Shown: piece after piece, positions 1-10,949 of the stretch | How positions within the stretch are numbered: the first letter of the stretch is position 1 | Layout of the letters: each line of letters opens with the position of its first letter | From: Lutjanus erythropterus | Lineage: Eukaryota > Chordata > Actinopteri > Lutjaniformes > Lutjanidae | Assembly (NCBI GenBank): GCA_020091685.1 | Contig: CM034607.1 | Location: 34,503,268 to 34,567,267, forward strand | Reading direction: 5' to 3' | DNA: 64,000 nt | The notes under the pieces: model-generated | What the model was told of the DNA's origin: nothing | The model's input: only the letters and a program-made list of their open reading frames with translations | Database searches by the model: none | Translations under genes and position numbers: made by a program

Positions 1-205
1 TGGATCTAACAGCCTGTTGATTCTTGCTGCACCACTAGATGGAAATGTTGAATATTTTATTAACGCTGAGAGCAACTTTAAGTAAGATTTGGTAGTTTTT
101 GTGATTTGGTGTAAACGTGTGTCCAGTCTAGAAACTTTCAGATCAAAAGTTTTTAAAAGATTCTGTTTTTGTGGATCAACGTGGTCGTGACTTGGCGCTG
201 AATTT
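1..205. other. Left-edge AT-rich sequence, nothing recognised
   Basis: No ORF, RNA gene or repeat boundary can be supported here. It may be the outer part of the dispersed repeat that follows, because its style is similar, but no repeated phrase proves this. Confidence 0.4.
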
Positions 206-206
206 T

Positions 207-870
207 GATGTTTTGTCATGAAACAGGAAGCTGCTGTAACTTAAGTATAAATGGTCCAATCTGCCCCAAACTTCACAAGTCTGAGTCTGTATGACAATGT
301 TTACTCACAGCCATAGCGCCACCTACTGGCAACAGGAAATCACATGTTTTACATTTTGAAAATTTATGTTTGATATGGTTTTTGGGCGACACTGCAGCCC
401 CCGCTGCATGTTTCACTGACATGCACAGAAATCAGTACGCACTTGTATCATGCCCAGACGTGCAAAAAAGTCTCTTGGGCCCAACAGGAAGTCGGCCATT
501 TTGAATTTAGTGGGATATCATTGAAGGACGTCACTGTGGTGTCAAGTTTTGTTGTTTTGCAACAGGAAATTACTATAACTGTAGTGTTAATGATCCAATT
601 TGCACCAAACTTCACATTGGATCAGAGTTCCATCCTCTACAGGAAGTGACTCGTTTTATCCTGTGACGTGCTCCTCAGGTCAACCAGATCCAACCCAAAT
701 GTGGTCAGAAAAAAAGACCTTGATAATCCTGTGATTCACATCATCATCATTATCTGATGTTTTGCAAAGGCACAGGAAGTTGTGCTTCATGGTCGAATCC
801 ACCCCAAAGTTAACACCTTGATGCTGACGTGGTTCATCAGTACAGTATTACCTGGTGCAGAACGCTGCAC
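207..870. repeat. Dispersed repeat with three internal related modules
   Basis: A module running from CAGGAA through TGGTCCAAT-like to CCAAACTTCACA-like text occurs at about 224-280, 563-616 and 773-815, each preceded by a GATGTTTTG-like or TTGTTTTGC-like stretch. Between them lie phrases such as AGCGCCACCTACTGGCAACA and AGGAAGTCGGCCATTTTGAA, which I recall from an abundant teleost repeat of unclear class. The modules are seen directly; the family link is from memory. The 68-codon ORF inside is not thought to be coding. Confidence 0.6.
316..329 (-). promoter_or_regulatory. CTCF-core-like motif inside a repeat
   Basis: The reverse complement reads CCAGTAGGTGGCGC, which fits the vertebrate CTCF core pattern CCASYAGRKGGCRS at every position. 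It sits in the dispersed repeat, so it may simply be part of that family. Binding is inferred only. Confidence 0.3.
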
Positions 871-884
871 CTGGAGACTTTATA

Positions 885-1165
885 ACTTCTTTATTACTTT
901 AACTGTTTTCTGCGGCTCTTTAAGACTTTATTTCTCAGTTTTAAGGTATTTTACTTGTTAATTGTGTTTTGTTGCCTGGGCTGAAATATCTTAGTTGCAT
1001 TAGTTTTCAGGGTGTCTGTTTGTTAACTGTTTTATTACCTGGTTTTAGAGTAACTTAATTACCCAGCTTTTAAGTTATTTCATCCTCATTAAATATTTAT
1101 TAGCCTGGCTTTAAAGTAATTTACTTCACTTGGTCTTTTAGCCATTTTATCTTTGTGTTCATTGC
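885..1165. repeat. Diverged local repeat of about 45-60 bp units
   Basis: Phrases of the form TTANCCTGGNTTTWRAGTAA recur near 1040, 1060 and 1105, with a looser match near 975. All are T-rich and separated by similar lengths. Units are too diverged to place borders firmly. Confidence 0.3.
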
Positions 1166-2160
1166 CAACTACCTGAGGAAGAAAAAAAGAGAAATAAATT
1201 GCCTTTTTTCTGCTGCTCTGCTCCGGTCTCTGTCCTTGGGTTACTGCACACCGCTCTCCCTTGTTGAACCTTAATTACTGAATTACTCATTATTGAATTA
1301 TTGAATTACAGCTTGAGAGTTCCAAGGCTCTCGCAGACCTAGGTGGCGTTGTCGGGCAGCCTTGACAGTGAGAATCTCCATCACTCGATGAGGCGTTCAG
1401 GGTCACAGAAAGGAAACGACAGAGACACCGTCCACCCTGCTACAAGTCAGTGTGGAAAAAATTTCACATCAGCCTCATCATTGGAGGTTGGACATGTCTC
1501 TGTGTGGACATTCATGGACACCAGCTGGCTGTGACCAAACAACACTAATCCTGCAGACGCTGATCCCCTGGACATGTGGAACTTTTCCTCCCAGCAAACT
1601 CCAGGAAGTAGTTTAAACACAGCCTTGGTGGTGTCCACACCTGTCCATGTTGTGTCCTTTTTTGGAGTATAATCTAGTCTTTGGTTACTGGAAACTGAGT
1701 GGACCTGTGAAGACCTGGACTCTGCTGCCACCTGTTGGGCTCGTGCACCTTTTTATTTACCTGTTTATTTCTATAAAATGTGTTTTCCTGAACGTTGTTG
1801 ACTGACTGCGGGTGACTTTGAACGCCTCGCTCTGCAGCTGCACTGAAGGTTGTGTTCACTGCTTTGTAAAACAGAGACTCTCGGCCGTTTTGGCTCTGGT
1901 CCTTCGAAAAGGTTTTGACTTTCTGGCCGAGGCACAAAGTCAGCAAGTCGATGAGAGCAGTGAGTCACTGCTATGAAGGCTCAGAGCCAGAGCTCATAAC
2001 CTCCATGTATATGTATAAGAGTTAAGTCTGAGGACACTGCAGCAGCCACACAGTCTGGGACGGATCTGTCATCGCAGTTCTGTACAGTCCACAGTCCTCC
2101 ATCCCCGAAGACATCAGTTCAGTTACATCAGTCTGATCTACAAAAAAGAAACCAGAAACC
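1166..2160. other. Unannotated stretch, no supported gene
   Basis: Mixed-composition DNA with short overlapping ORFs on both strands. None has a recognisable domain, and ORFs on opposite strands overlap, as expected by chance. No repeat border was seen. Confidence 0.4.
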
Positions 2161-2204
2161 ATCTTTGGGAAACATTTATTTGACGTGTACGCTGATGTTT
2201 TAAT

Positions 2205-2300
2205 TTGTCAGGATTTATGACTTGTACTGCAGCCAGCCACCAGGGGGCGATCCAGATGTTTGGCCTTTTCTATATGTGTCAATGAGACCGGTGTGTCATC
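2205..2300. repeat. Fragment of a dispersed repeat with a CTCF-like core
   Basis: The phrase CAGCCACCAGGGGGCGATCC is typical, from memory, of a teleost repeat. Positions 2237-2250 read CCACCAGGGGGCGA, a near match to the CTCF core. Only this central part is recognisable. Confidence 0.4.
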
Positions 2301-3356
2301 TGTCATGTGTGTCTGCAGGAATTTCTGACTCTATAATCACCTAATTTGACTCAGTGATCAGCTGATCAGACACAAACATGGTGTCGTTTGGTAACTGAGA
2401 CGCTGTCGGCGGTCAGACGTGAACTCGCTCCGTTTCCTCAGTGGGATCAGAGTTTGTACACTGAGATCAGACCACACAGTGAGTCATAAAAGCTTTAAGC
2501 CTGAGCAGCTGGAGAAACTGTTGCTGAGTCACTGCTATTGATCACTTTGACGTTGATTTATTGGTTTAGAATATTTGTGCTATAAACTCTCTTAATTGCC
2601 CCTTTCACAGATAATATCACACACAGTCTGAAATAAAGCTGATGAATGAAAAAGTCACAAACCTCGGTTACTGTCCCACTTTAACATGGACATGTTTGTG
2701 TATTTTTAAGGGTTTCTTTCTGCACTGATGCTGATAAACCATATCATTGTTTTATGAATCAGTAAATTATAGCCAGACTATTTGTGTCAGACTTCTGTGT
2801 TTTACTGTTACAGATACAGCCTCTCAACATTATTTCCTCTCAAATCTAAAAACAGTAAGGAAGCCGCCCGCAGCCCCTCGGCACAGACGCCCCGACACAG
2901 TGTGCTGAACTGTGACTCCAAATAATGACTTTTATTTTTTTCCTTTTCAGGCGGTTTCATTTGATTAATTGCGGGAAGGAGGCCAGCGGCTGCAAACACT
3001 CCTGTCACGAGACAAAAAGGAAAACCACACGACTGCAGTCTGTTGTGCTGTTTCACTTTTCAGTGTGCAAATTTGAAAGTTTACATCAGTTATATTCTAA
3101 CTTTTATGACTGCTGTGCCATTGAAAACCTGCTAAAAGCCTCTTTGTGTTTCTGATATCCCTTTTTATTATGTCTCTTTTTACAGATGCACAACGTGTTT
3201 TTTTTTGTGTGTCGAACCACAGTGATATGCAAATACTCTCCCAGGGTCTGTCGTTCATTCTCCTGTTTTGTTGTGGGCCGCAAAATTCAAATGGCCACCT
3301 GATTAATGAGTGAATGTGAACAAAAACAACAAGTGATTGCTGTGGTTTGATTCAGA
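2301..3356. other. Unannotated stretch, no supported gene
   Basis: AT-rich DNA with two opposite-strand short ORFs near 2808-3155 that overlap each other and resemble no family I know. No microsatellite or repeat terminus is visible. Confidence 0.4.
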
Positions 3357-3377
3357 TTTTTTTTTTTTTTTTTTTTT
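3357..3377. repeat. Poly-T run of about 21
   Basis: An uninterrupted T run, possibly the A-tail of a minus-strand retrocopy. No retroelement body could be recognised beside it. Confidence 0.8.
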
Positions 3378-3787
3378 AATTATTCTGGTTTTTGAAGTTC
3401 TGGGCCACCAAAGCTGAATTTTGTCAGTTCAGAAGGATGACTGAGCGAGTCGACCTGCCACGAGCCCGAGGGGTCGCTTCACATACAGGGGTCACATACA
3501 GCGAGAGGGCGTCACAATTTCAATTTTAAATCCAAAATGAGCTTTGGATTTTGAATCAAAATGCAGAATCAAAGATCGCGGTGTTTGTTTTTCTGTCCAT
3601 CCCCGCCTACTGACGGCGTCCGGCGTGCATCTGATGAAAAAAGCAACACTTCAAAGACGACACAGTGATGATCACAGGCCGTTATGTCGCACTGGACACC
3701 ATATAGACTGTCTTTTTAAAGAAGAAGAATTTGAAAATATAAATGACAGTTGATCTGTTGATCTTTACAAATAAATACTCAGTAGTC

Positions 3788-4025
3788 CAGCGGCTCCCAA
3801 ACTGGGGTGTGGGGGGGGGGGGGGGGGGGAGCGGGGTGGGTGACCAGGGGAGGAAATACAGGGTGAAACAAAATTGAATTAATATGATTTATGTTGAGGA
3901 AATAAACAAATAAGTGTTGCATCCTTTTCCTATCAGTTGCTTCCCCAAAGATTGTTATTGTTTGGGGTGTGTGACCTTTTTTTAGCTTCTGAAGGGAGGG
4001 TGTGACAGAAAAGTCTCACGTTTAC
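3788..4025. mobile_element. hAT-like non-autonomous element remnant
   Basis: The left end CAGCGGCTCCCAAACTGGGG resembles the CAGTGGTTCTCAAACTTT-type terminus that I recall for fish hAT elements. The interior has the usual GTGACC/GGGG style. The right end is degraded and no target duplication was found. Confidence 0.35.
3811..3829. repeat. G19 homopolymer
   Basis: Nineteen consecutive G bases, followed by more G-rich sequence. It lies just inside the putative hAT-like left terminus and could fold as a G-quadruplex. Its true length may be uncertain because of sequencing slippage. Confidence 0.85.
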
Positions 4026-4030
4026 GTAAA

Positions 4031-4669
4031 AAAAATTGAATCAAATCGTGACCTTAAAATCTAAAGTCATATCAAATTTTTGGCTTTGGATAATCAAGAC
4101 ACTCTGATACAGGAAGTTAGCAAACTCAGGTGGATGGAAGACACAAAAACTATCCTGAGAAAGTAAACTCTGCAAATGAGTATGTTAAGTGTCAAAGTTA
4201 CTTCACAATCATCATAATTATCTTAAGTCAGCTCTCTATATAATTGGGGAACAGTTTAATTACTTCCAACTTCCAACAACTCCCTGTTTTCCTTCCAAAC
4301 CTCGTCCTTTATGAGGATATCTCTATAAAAAGGACGCTGTGGAGCAGATGAGATGTGCAGCTTCTCAACCTTGTTAATTAGTCTCCCGTCGTCCATGTTG
4401 ACTGGAGGGAGGGCGGAAACAGAAATGCCAAAGATGTCAGCAATTAGCAACAATTCTGACCAAAGAAAGGAGGTTGAAGGTGAAGAAAAGGCACAAAACT
4501 TATTAACAAAAATATAACACGCGACGCATCACTTCGCCTGTTCAGCTGACACACAGAGGAAGTTGGGACGAAGGGAGTTAGAGGATATTTGCTCCACATG
4601 AGAAGGGACAGAAACACGATGGCGACAAAACAAAAGTGGTCTGCAGCCGACACAAAACATAAAGGATTT
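4031..4669. other. Unannotated stretch, no supported gene
   Basis: Two short minus-strand ORFs at 4256-4653 show no domain, and their codon content looks like chance. No repeat borders were recognised. Confidence 0.4.
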
Positions 4670-4810
4670 AAAGGACCAGTGTGAGGGATTTAGTGGCATC
4701 TGGTGGTGAGCTTGCAGACTGCAGTCAGCTTATCTCATTCTCATCTTCCAAGCGTGTAGGAGACACCACAGAGGCAGCAAAATGTGCAGAAAACAAGAAA
4801 GGCTGTATCT

Positions 4811-5036
4811 AGAGCTGCAACAATTCATCAAATAATCAATTATTAAATTAATCGCCAACTATTTTGATCATTGATTAATTGTTTGGATTTGGATTTTTAG
4901 GTTGTGGATAAAACAAGACATTTGAAGACGTCATCTTGAGTTTTGGGACACACTGATCAACACTTTATAACATTTTATAAACCAAACAACTAATAGATTA
5001 ATTGAAAAAAATAATGGAGTGATTAATCGACTATGA
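4811..5036 (+). mobile_element. Family C MITE, nested copy
   Basis: Starts AGAGCTGCAACAATTCATCA and carries the family core (GTTGTGGATAAAACAAGACA, then GACGTCATCTTGAG, then CACTGATCAACA). The strand shown is the arbitrary orientation used here: ATTAATCG arm, core, AACTAAT arm. It interrupts element G, so it is younger than G. The right terminus is missing. Confidence 0.65.
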
Positions 5037-5051
5037 AAAGATCCAGAGGAG

Positions 5052-5293
5052 CTTTTCACACTGCGTATCTTTGGATCCAGGGTCGGATCCCTGCGTATCC
5101 TGGGTTGAAATAAGCACAGGACTACGAGATCCACACTGAACTTTGACCTGATCTGGGTTAAAAGTCCGCTGTAACCTTTTAGCCCTGTGTTTAGTCGATT
5201 TTCAGGAGTTGAGTTGGAGGTAAGCAGGCCCTGTAGACTAAAGTCTGAGATTGCCCACTTTAGAAAATACCAGGATTGTGCCAGTGTGAAAAG
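5052..5293. mobile_element. Short TIR element (family H), nested copy
   Basis: A perfect 12-bp terminal inverted repeat, CTTTTCACACTG at 5052-5063 and CAGTGTGAAAAG at 5282-5293, bounds 242 bp. It has no coding capacity. It lies in element G beside the C copy. Confidence 0.55.
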
Positions 5294-5515
5294 CCGCAGT
5301 GCTTGTCCATTCTGGGATGCTGTAGAAACATGGCGGTGCAACACGGCGGCCTCAGTGGTAGAAGACCTGCACCGTCTGTAGGTATAAGCGGCTCACTCTG
5401 AGGAAACAAAAACACAACGATTCTTATTTTCATCTGATTATACTGTAATGAGAACATGCTCATGGATGTTATACTCTGCCAACAGAGCTCTGCAAATCTT
5501 ACACACTGGACCTTT

Positions 5516-6714
5516 TGTAATCTTTAATCAGGAGAATAATCTCATTTAGGTTGAAGAAACTGCAGCTACTGTTGATATTTCTGCTGGGAAAGACAAATGA
5601 AACGAGTGCAAAGAGACACAGAAAAGACAAGCTGTCTTTACAGTGTTTTAATCTGGGTGTCTTCTTCTGTGTAGAGGGGTTTGGGGGCCTTTTACATGTC
5701 TGTGTCCAGGGGCCCATTCTGCTATAATGTGTTCCTTGGTTCAGACATAGTAAAATAGACCTTTAATTGTTCATTCAGGTCGAGTCCACATCAACAGCAA
5801 GAATCCTTTCTGTCTGGGCAGCACACAAACTTTTCTTTTCACTTTCTTTGTTTATTGGGAGGCCAGTTTTTTGCCTCCAAAGCTTTTTATCTGCAGACAT
5901 TTGTGACACTGTCGGCTCTTGATTACTATTTTAAAGACTATTTTAAGCCTTGAGTGGTTCAATTTTTAACTTTTGTTGCTAAGCAATGTTGGCCAAAACT
6001 CTGCTTATTGGCTAGAGCTGGCACTTTTGCCTGGCAACATTACCTGATTGTGTATTCTGGAGACACTGGCAAGAGCTTCCAGTTGCAGACAAACTCTTCT
6101 GCAAAGATGGCTCGGGCTGTTTCTGTGCAGAGGGCCCTGCGTGATTTTCACCAGCCTGTCCCTAAATGCATCACATCTGAGGATGAAGACAACGTGTTTT
6201 GTGATTTTTATAAAATAAGGGCTTCATTTAATAAGCCGTTTCCCTGTGTGTATTTGACTTTGAATAAATTCCTGACTGGCAGACAGTTGCAGGCCTCTGG
6301 TTCAGGAGATGAAGAAGGGTCAATTAAGAATCTGGCTGAAGCACCGTATTTTTTACAAGATTTAAGGAGAAAATTCTAGTCGAGACCGAGTCAAGTTGTG
6401 GTTCATTAGCACAATATATTCTGAAATCACCTGAAGCTGCCTGGAGCTCCAAGGTTCAATTTATTAATCCACAAAAACACAGAGTTTCCAGCGCTCCCAT
6501 CCTAATTAACCAGCGCTGATTACCAAAAGAATATCCTTAAAATAAAACCATAGACACAAACAACATGAAACTGTGCAGAGAAGTTGTCTTTTGTCCTGGA
6601 AATGTAAAGTTAGAGTTCTAAAACTGGACTGCTGCAAATCAAACTCATCAATCACTCAATCAATCAAACGTTCACACAGGTGAGAACAACTCAAACTGCT
6701 TTAGAGATGATATT
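5516..6714. other. Unannotated stretch with one unexplained 141-codon ORF
   Basis: A + strand ORF at 5954-6379 is the longest in the window without simple repeats. Its product has no signal peptide, membrane segment or motif that I recognise, there are no clear splice sites, and codon use looks random. I treat it as non-coding. Nothing else is seen here. Confidence 0.3.
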
Positions 6715-6885
6715 AAGACAAGCTGCAATTATTTTATAATTTACTGTTTTTTTTTAAAGATTTTCGGCAAAATGTAAAAATTGTGAAAACCATTTATCAC
6801 AATTTCCCAGAGCTCAAAGTGACGTCTTCAAATTGCTTAATTTTGCCAAGCAACAGTAAAAAAATGACAATGAAAAGCAGCAAAT
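6715..6885 (-). mobile_element. Family C' MITE fragment
   Basis: Carries the C' subfamily core in reverse: TTTCCCAGAGCTCAAAGTGA, then GACGTCTTCAAATTG, then AAAAGCAGCAAATCCTCTCA. Both ends are eroded. Confidence 0.45.
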
Positions 6886-7319
6886 CCTCTCATTTAAAGG
6901 AGCAACATGTAAAACTCCAAGCATCAGTACTGCAGTCTAAATACTGAACTGGAGCCACAGACGGTAAATTAAATAAGTCAAATCTCTTTTTGATAAATGA
7001 TTTATGGTTGAAACAAGTTGTTTCCCTCACGCACCTCCGTCCAAAACTCAGGCAGGTCGTCTGCAGGGACACAGGAGCGCAAGACGAGCTGAACATCACA
7101 CCAACATTAAACGAGATGTAGATTGATCAGCTGATTATACCTGTGTCAGCTGTCTGTAAATGTAAAGCTGAGCTTCAGGATAACTTCTGCATTAATCTTA
7201 ACTCTGATTAACATGAAAAACAAATTTCAAAGGAGGACATGCTGGCTGTTGTTTTTCTTCATCTCTGATGACATATAATGGTCATTTTATGATGTAGTGC
7301 AGTAAATATATTCAGATTT

Positions 7320-7447
7320 CTCCTTTAAGAAGCTGGAACCTGCAAATGTTTGGACGTGTCCACTTGAAACAGGGGCTGAAACTATTAATCGATTATCAAA
7401 ATTATTGACATCTAATTTAATTTTGATCAACTGCTCGTTGCAGCTCA
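7320..7447 (-). mobile_element. Family C MITE end fragment
   Basis: Holds TTAAGAAGCTGGAACCTG followed by an arm containing ATTAATCGATTATCAAAATT and ending in GTTGCAGCTC. This is about one third of a full copy. Confidence 0.5.
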
Positions 7448-7713
7448 AGTAAACAGTCTTGACACTAATGCACATGAGATATTAAAATATTGAATATAAA
7501 ACCAATAAATCTGTAAAACAGATAAAAGACAATGACATATAAACCAGGTAAGAAGGAGTAAAACAAACAAATAACTGCTGCTAAAGATCTACATTTGACT
7601 TCTGATCTTGGGGGCAAAAATATATTGATTATCTTTAATCCAAGGATTGAAACAGATTTGGAGTTTGACTAAATGTTTAAACTGTCACAATGTAATCAAT
7701 ATTCTTAATTAAC

Positions 7714-7715
<2 letters not shown>

Positions 7716-7784
<69 letters not shown>
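7716..7784. repeat. (GATA)17 microsatellite
   Basis: Pure GATA tandem run of 69 bp. It creates a false open frame on the minus strand reading LSIYLSIY repeats. Confidence 0.97.
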
Positions 7785-8243
7785 TGATAAAATAACAAAA
7801 ATACACAGTTTTCTGTCCAAAATACAGTTAAATAAGGTGAAGATGAGGACAAAGGCACTGAAAGATCTATAAAAGTCTTGATACAGTCCAATATTCTGGT
7901 GTGCAAAATGATAATTATATTGATTATAATAGTTACAAATGATATATAATAATATAAACCCTTTGACCACAGTCAGAGGTCAGTGAATCAGCAGAAAGTC
8001 CAACTCTGCTCCTGAACTCACTCGTAAACTGAACATATATGGTATATGATGAGGAGTGAGAGGCAGGCTGCAGTTCTCAGCTCCTCCTGTAGGTGTCACT
8101 CTCTGTCATCTTTTCACTGAACCTGTGGCGGGGATGTTTCCACATTTATTGCATCTGATCAGCTACAACAAGCCCATTTATCAAAAATACATGAGCCTGA
8201 TTAAATGCAGACAGCAATCTGCCGAACAGGGAAACTAAACTTC
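7785..8243. other. Unannotated stretch, no supported gene
   Basis: AT-rich DNA without a recognisable repeat or gene. A 60-codon + strand ORF at 8056-8238 has no domain. Confidence 0.4.
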
Positions 8244-8251
8244 CACACACA

Positions 8252-8308
<57 letters not shown>
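8244..8308. repeat. (CA)n microsatellite
   Basis: About 65 bp of CA dinucleotides with one early interruption. Confidence 0.97.
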
Positions 8309-8310
<2 letters not shown>

Positions 8311-8527
8311 CTGGCTCAGTTTTCTTTAGACGCTGATTGAACATGAGGCCGTGATGCTGCTGGTGTTTGTGAGGTCAGCTCCAGATCAAACAGGTGTTCG
8401 CACAAAATCAACACAACAAACATTTTATCTACATTTTCAAAATGATGCAAACACTCGCTTTGACTCTAACAAGCTTCAGGAAAATAAATCAAAGCTAGAT
8501 GTTGTAAATAAACAGGATACTGTACAT

Positions 8528-8845
8528 CAGTGGTTTTAAAAGTGCAGTCCGGGGACCAACAGGGGCCCTTGAGTGAGTTGTAGGGGGTCGCCAGCAAAAG
8601 CAGGACCAGAATATTTCAACTTCTATCACATTTGTTTCAAGTTGGAAAAACAAGGGAATAAATACAGTTTGTGGTCTTGATTGATTGTAATTTATAGTGA
8701 CCTTAGTTTGATTATTGATTAACTTTGTTACTCAAACCTAAAATTAAAAAATACTTAGAGAGAGGGGGTTCCTGAGGACTAAATCTCCTCAAACTGGGGG
8801 TTAAAGTGCATTTATTGTAGGGGTCCTTGACATGAAAAAGTTTGC
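8528..8845. mobile_element. hAT-like non-autonomous element inside the array
   Basis: The left end CAGTGGTTTTAAAAGTGCAG and the right end GACATGAAAAAGTTTGC form the CAGTGGTTCTCAAACTTT-type termini I recall for fish hAT elements. The interior has GGGGACCA and GGGGTCC blocks near the ends. I could not find an 8-bp target duplication. Confidence 0.5.
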
Positions 8846-8860
8846 TAACAAACAAATGAA

Positions 8861-9198
8861 GGCTGCAAATAATGATTATTTTCATTGTTGACTAATCTGT
8901 TGATTATTGTCTCGATTTATTGATTAGTTGTTTGCTCCATAAAATGTCAGAAAATGGTGAAAAATGTCAATCAGTGTTTCCTAACATCCAAAATTATGTC
9001 CTCAAATGTCTTGTTTTCTCCACTACCCAAATATATTCAGTGTAATTTCATAAAATAGTAAATAAAATAGAAATTATTCACATTTAAGAAACTGGAATCG
9101 AAGAATTTGGACTTTTTTTTTTTTTTTTTTGCTTAAAAGGTGACTCAAACGGATTACCAAAATAGTCATAGTTGATAATAAATGAATTGCTGCAGCTC
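8861..9198 (-). mobile_element. Family C MITE, nearly full length
   Basis: About 340 bp from GGCTGCAAATAATGATTATT to TTGCTGCAGCTCTA. All family landmarks are present in reverse order: TGTCAGAAAATGGTGAAAAA, ATGTCCTCAAATGTCTTG, CACATTTAAGAAACTGGAA. This is one of the best copies here. It sits directly between array units. Confidence 0.75.
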
Positions 9199-10902
9199 TA
9201 CATCAAACAGGTGTTTAAATATCAACATAACATACATGATTATTGTATGTATTATTGACATTTCAAGGAGGAAGAGTTTCTGTCAACATTTGCTTTTGAC
9301 TATAATAAGGTTTAGGACAATAAATCATAGTGAGATTTAGTGAAAACAGGATAATGTACATCATAATAAAACTATAAGTTCCATCAGAAAGGTTGCGTGG
9401 GGACAGCACTGCAGATAAAAGCGTCTTTATGTTGATTTAAGTCATTATAAATTGAATACAGAGCATCACATGTGCTGCAGCCGTGTCAGGCTGCGTTCAG
9501 CACTTCAACGATTCAAACTTTTCTGGACATTTTCATGCCAGCTCTGGATCAAGCAAATGTTTGAAGAGCATTAACATTTTTATACCATCACGCCATATAT
9601 TTTATTTACATTTTCAGGAAGATGGGCTTGTGCACACGTTTGTGTTAAGTAGGTTCAGAAAGGAAGGATGAAATCAGACAGGAAACTTAAATCTTGTGCA
9701 GAAAGGTGTATGTATTCCAAAAAACTCAAGGAAATTGCATTTGTGAACATAAAAAGGGACAAAACACACATGGGCTGTTGAATCTGAGAGAAAACTTATT
9801 CTAAATCAGAGCTTAATACGTCAAAATAAGTCTCATTCACACAAAAAATGTAAAAAAAAACAAAAAAAAAAAACAGGATGCTATATATTATAGTTCCATC
9901 AGAAATGTTGCAGAGGCAGCGTGGAGACAGAACTGCAGGTAAAAGCAGCTTTGCGTCGCATAAAGTCATAATAAACTGAACATGAAGCCCCACATGTGCT
10001 CTAAGGATTATATATGAAGGTTATAGAGGTGTTTAACAGGCCAACATGCTGTAAGTCAGTTTGTTACATCAGCTCTGGATCAAACAGGTGTTCTCAGGTT
10101 TATTTTTACATTTTATTTACATGTTCAAGAAGATGAGCTTTTGCAAACCTTTGCTTTTGACTATAATAAGATTTATAAGGATAAATCATTGTGGAAAACA
10201 GGACAGTGTAAGTCAGCACAGTGACAGCACTGCAGATAAAAGTGGCTTTACATCACATAAAGTCACTGTAAAGTGAATATAGAGCACCACGTGTGCTGGA
10301 AGGTTAACGTGATGTGTGGTAACAGGGCAACAAGGAGCAAATGAACATTTGATATATCATCACACCATAAATTGCGTTTGCATTTTCAGGAAGATGAACT
10401 TCTGCATCCATTTACTTTTTGATTAAAACAGGCTTTTGGAAAATAAATCACGTTTGAATACAGTAAAAAAAACAAAAAAAAAACATGATAATATAAATTA
10501 TAGGGAAACCATAAGTCAGCATGGTGACAGGACTGCAGATAAAAGTGGCTTTGCATCATATAGAGTCATTACAAAGTGAATATAGAGTCTCAGAGGCAGA
10601 GCAAATGAACATTTTTTTTTTATCATCACACCATAAATTCTGTTTGCATTTTCAGGGAGATGAGCTTCTGCAACCATTTACTTTTTGATGAAACAGCCTT
10701 TTTGAAAATAAATCAGTTGGATATTGTTAAAAACAGGACACTAAACATTACAGTGAAACCATAAGTCAGCACGGTGACAGCACTGCAGATAAAAGTGACT
10801 TTGCATCACGTAAAGTCTCCATAAACTCTACATAGAGTGGTGTAATGAACACATATGAAGGTTGTAGTGGTGTGTAGTACCAGCCGCCCATGCTGTCAGT
10901 CA

Positions 10903-10903
<1 letters not shown>

Positions 10904-10942
<39 letters not shown>
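10904..10942. repeat. (CA)n microsatellite
   Basis: About 39 bp of pure CA at the boundary between the tandem array and the GC-rich block. Confidence 0.97.
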
Positions 10943-10943
<1 letters not shown>

Positions 10944-10949
10944 GGTGCA

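Larger units (their letters stand above)
4670..5515. mobile_element. Short DNA transposon (family G) holding two nested insertions
   Basis: The ends are AAAGGACCAGTGTG at 4670-4683 and CACACTGGACCTTT at 5502-5515, a 14-bp inverted repeat with one mismatch. The interior (ATGGCGGTGCAACACGGCGG) and the ends match a MITE that I recall as common in teleosts. Two other elements split it, at 4811-5036 and 5052-5293. No transposase is encoded. Confidence 0.65.
8350..10880. repeat. Tandem array of about 250-300 bp units, interrupted
   Basis: A landmark GACAGCACTGCAGATAAAAG, sometimes with small changes, begins at 9402, 9926, 10223, 10526 and 10776 (steps of 524, 297, 303 and 250). Other landmarks recur in the same order: ATCAAACAGGTGTT, CATTTTCAGGAAGATGAGCT, GCTTTTGACTATAATAAG and AAAACAGGATAATGTACATC. 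A first half-unit at 8350-8527 is cut off from the rest by two inserted elements (8528-8845 and 8861-9198). Unit identity is moderate, so the array is not recent. No unit encodes a protein. Confidence 0.8.

Noticed and set aside
5954-6379. 141-codon + strand ORF without simple repeats
   Set aside because: No recognisable domain, signal or membrane segment, no clear splice sites, and a length reachable by chance in 64 kb of six-frame sequence.
7677-7970. Membrane-protein-like minus-strand ORF with LSIYLSIY repeats
   Set aside because: It is produced by the GATA microsatellite.
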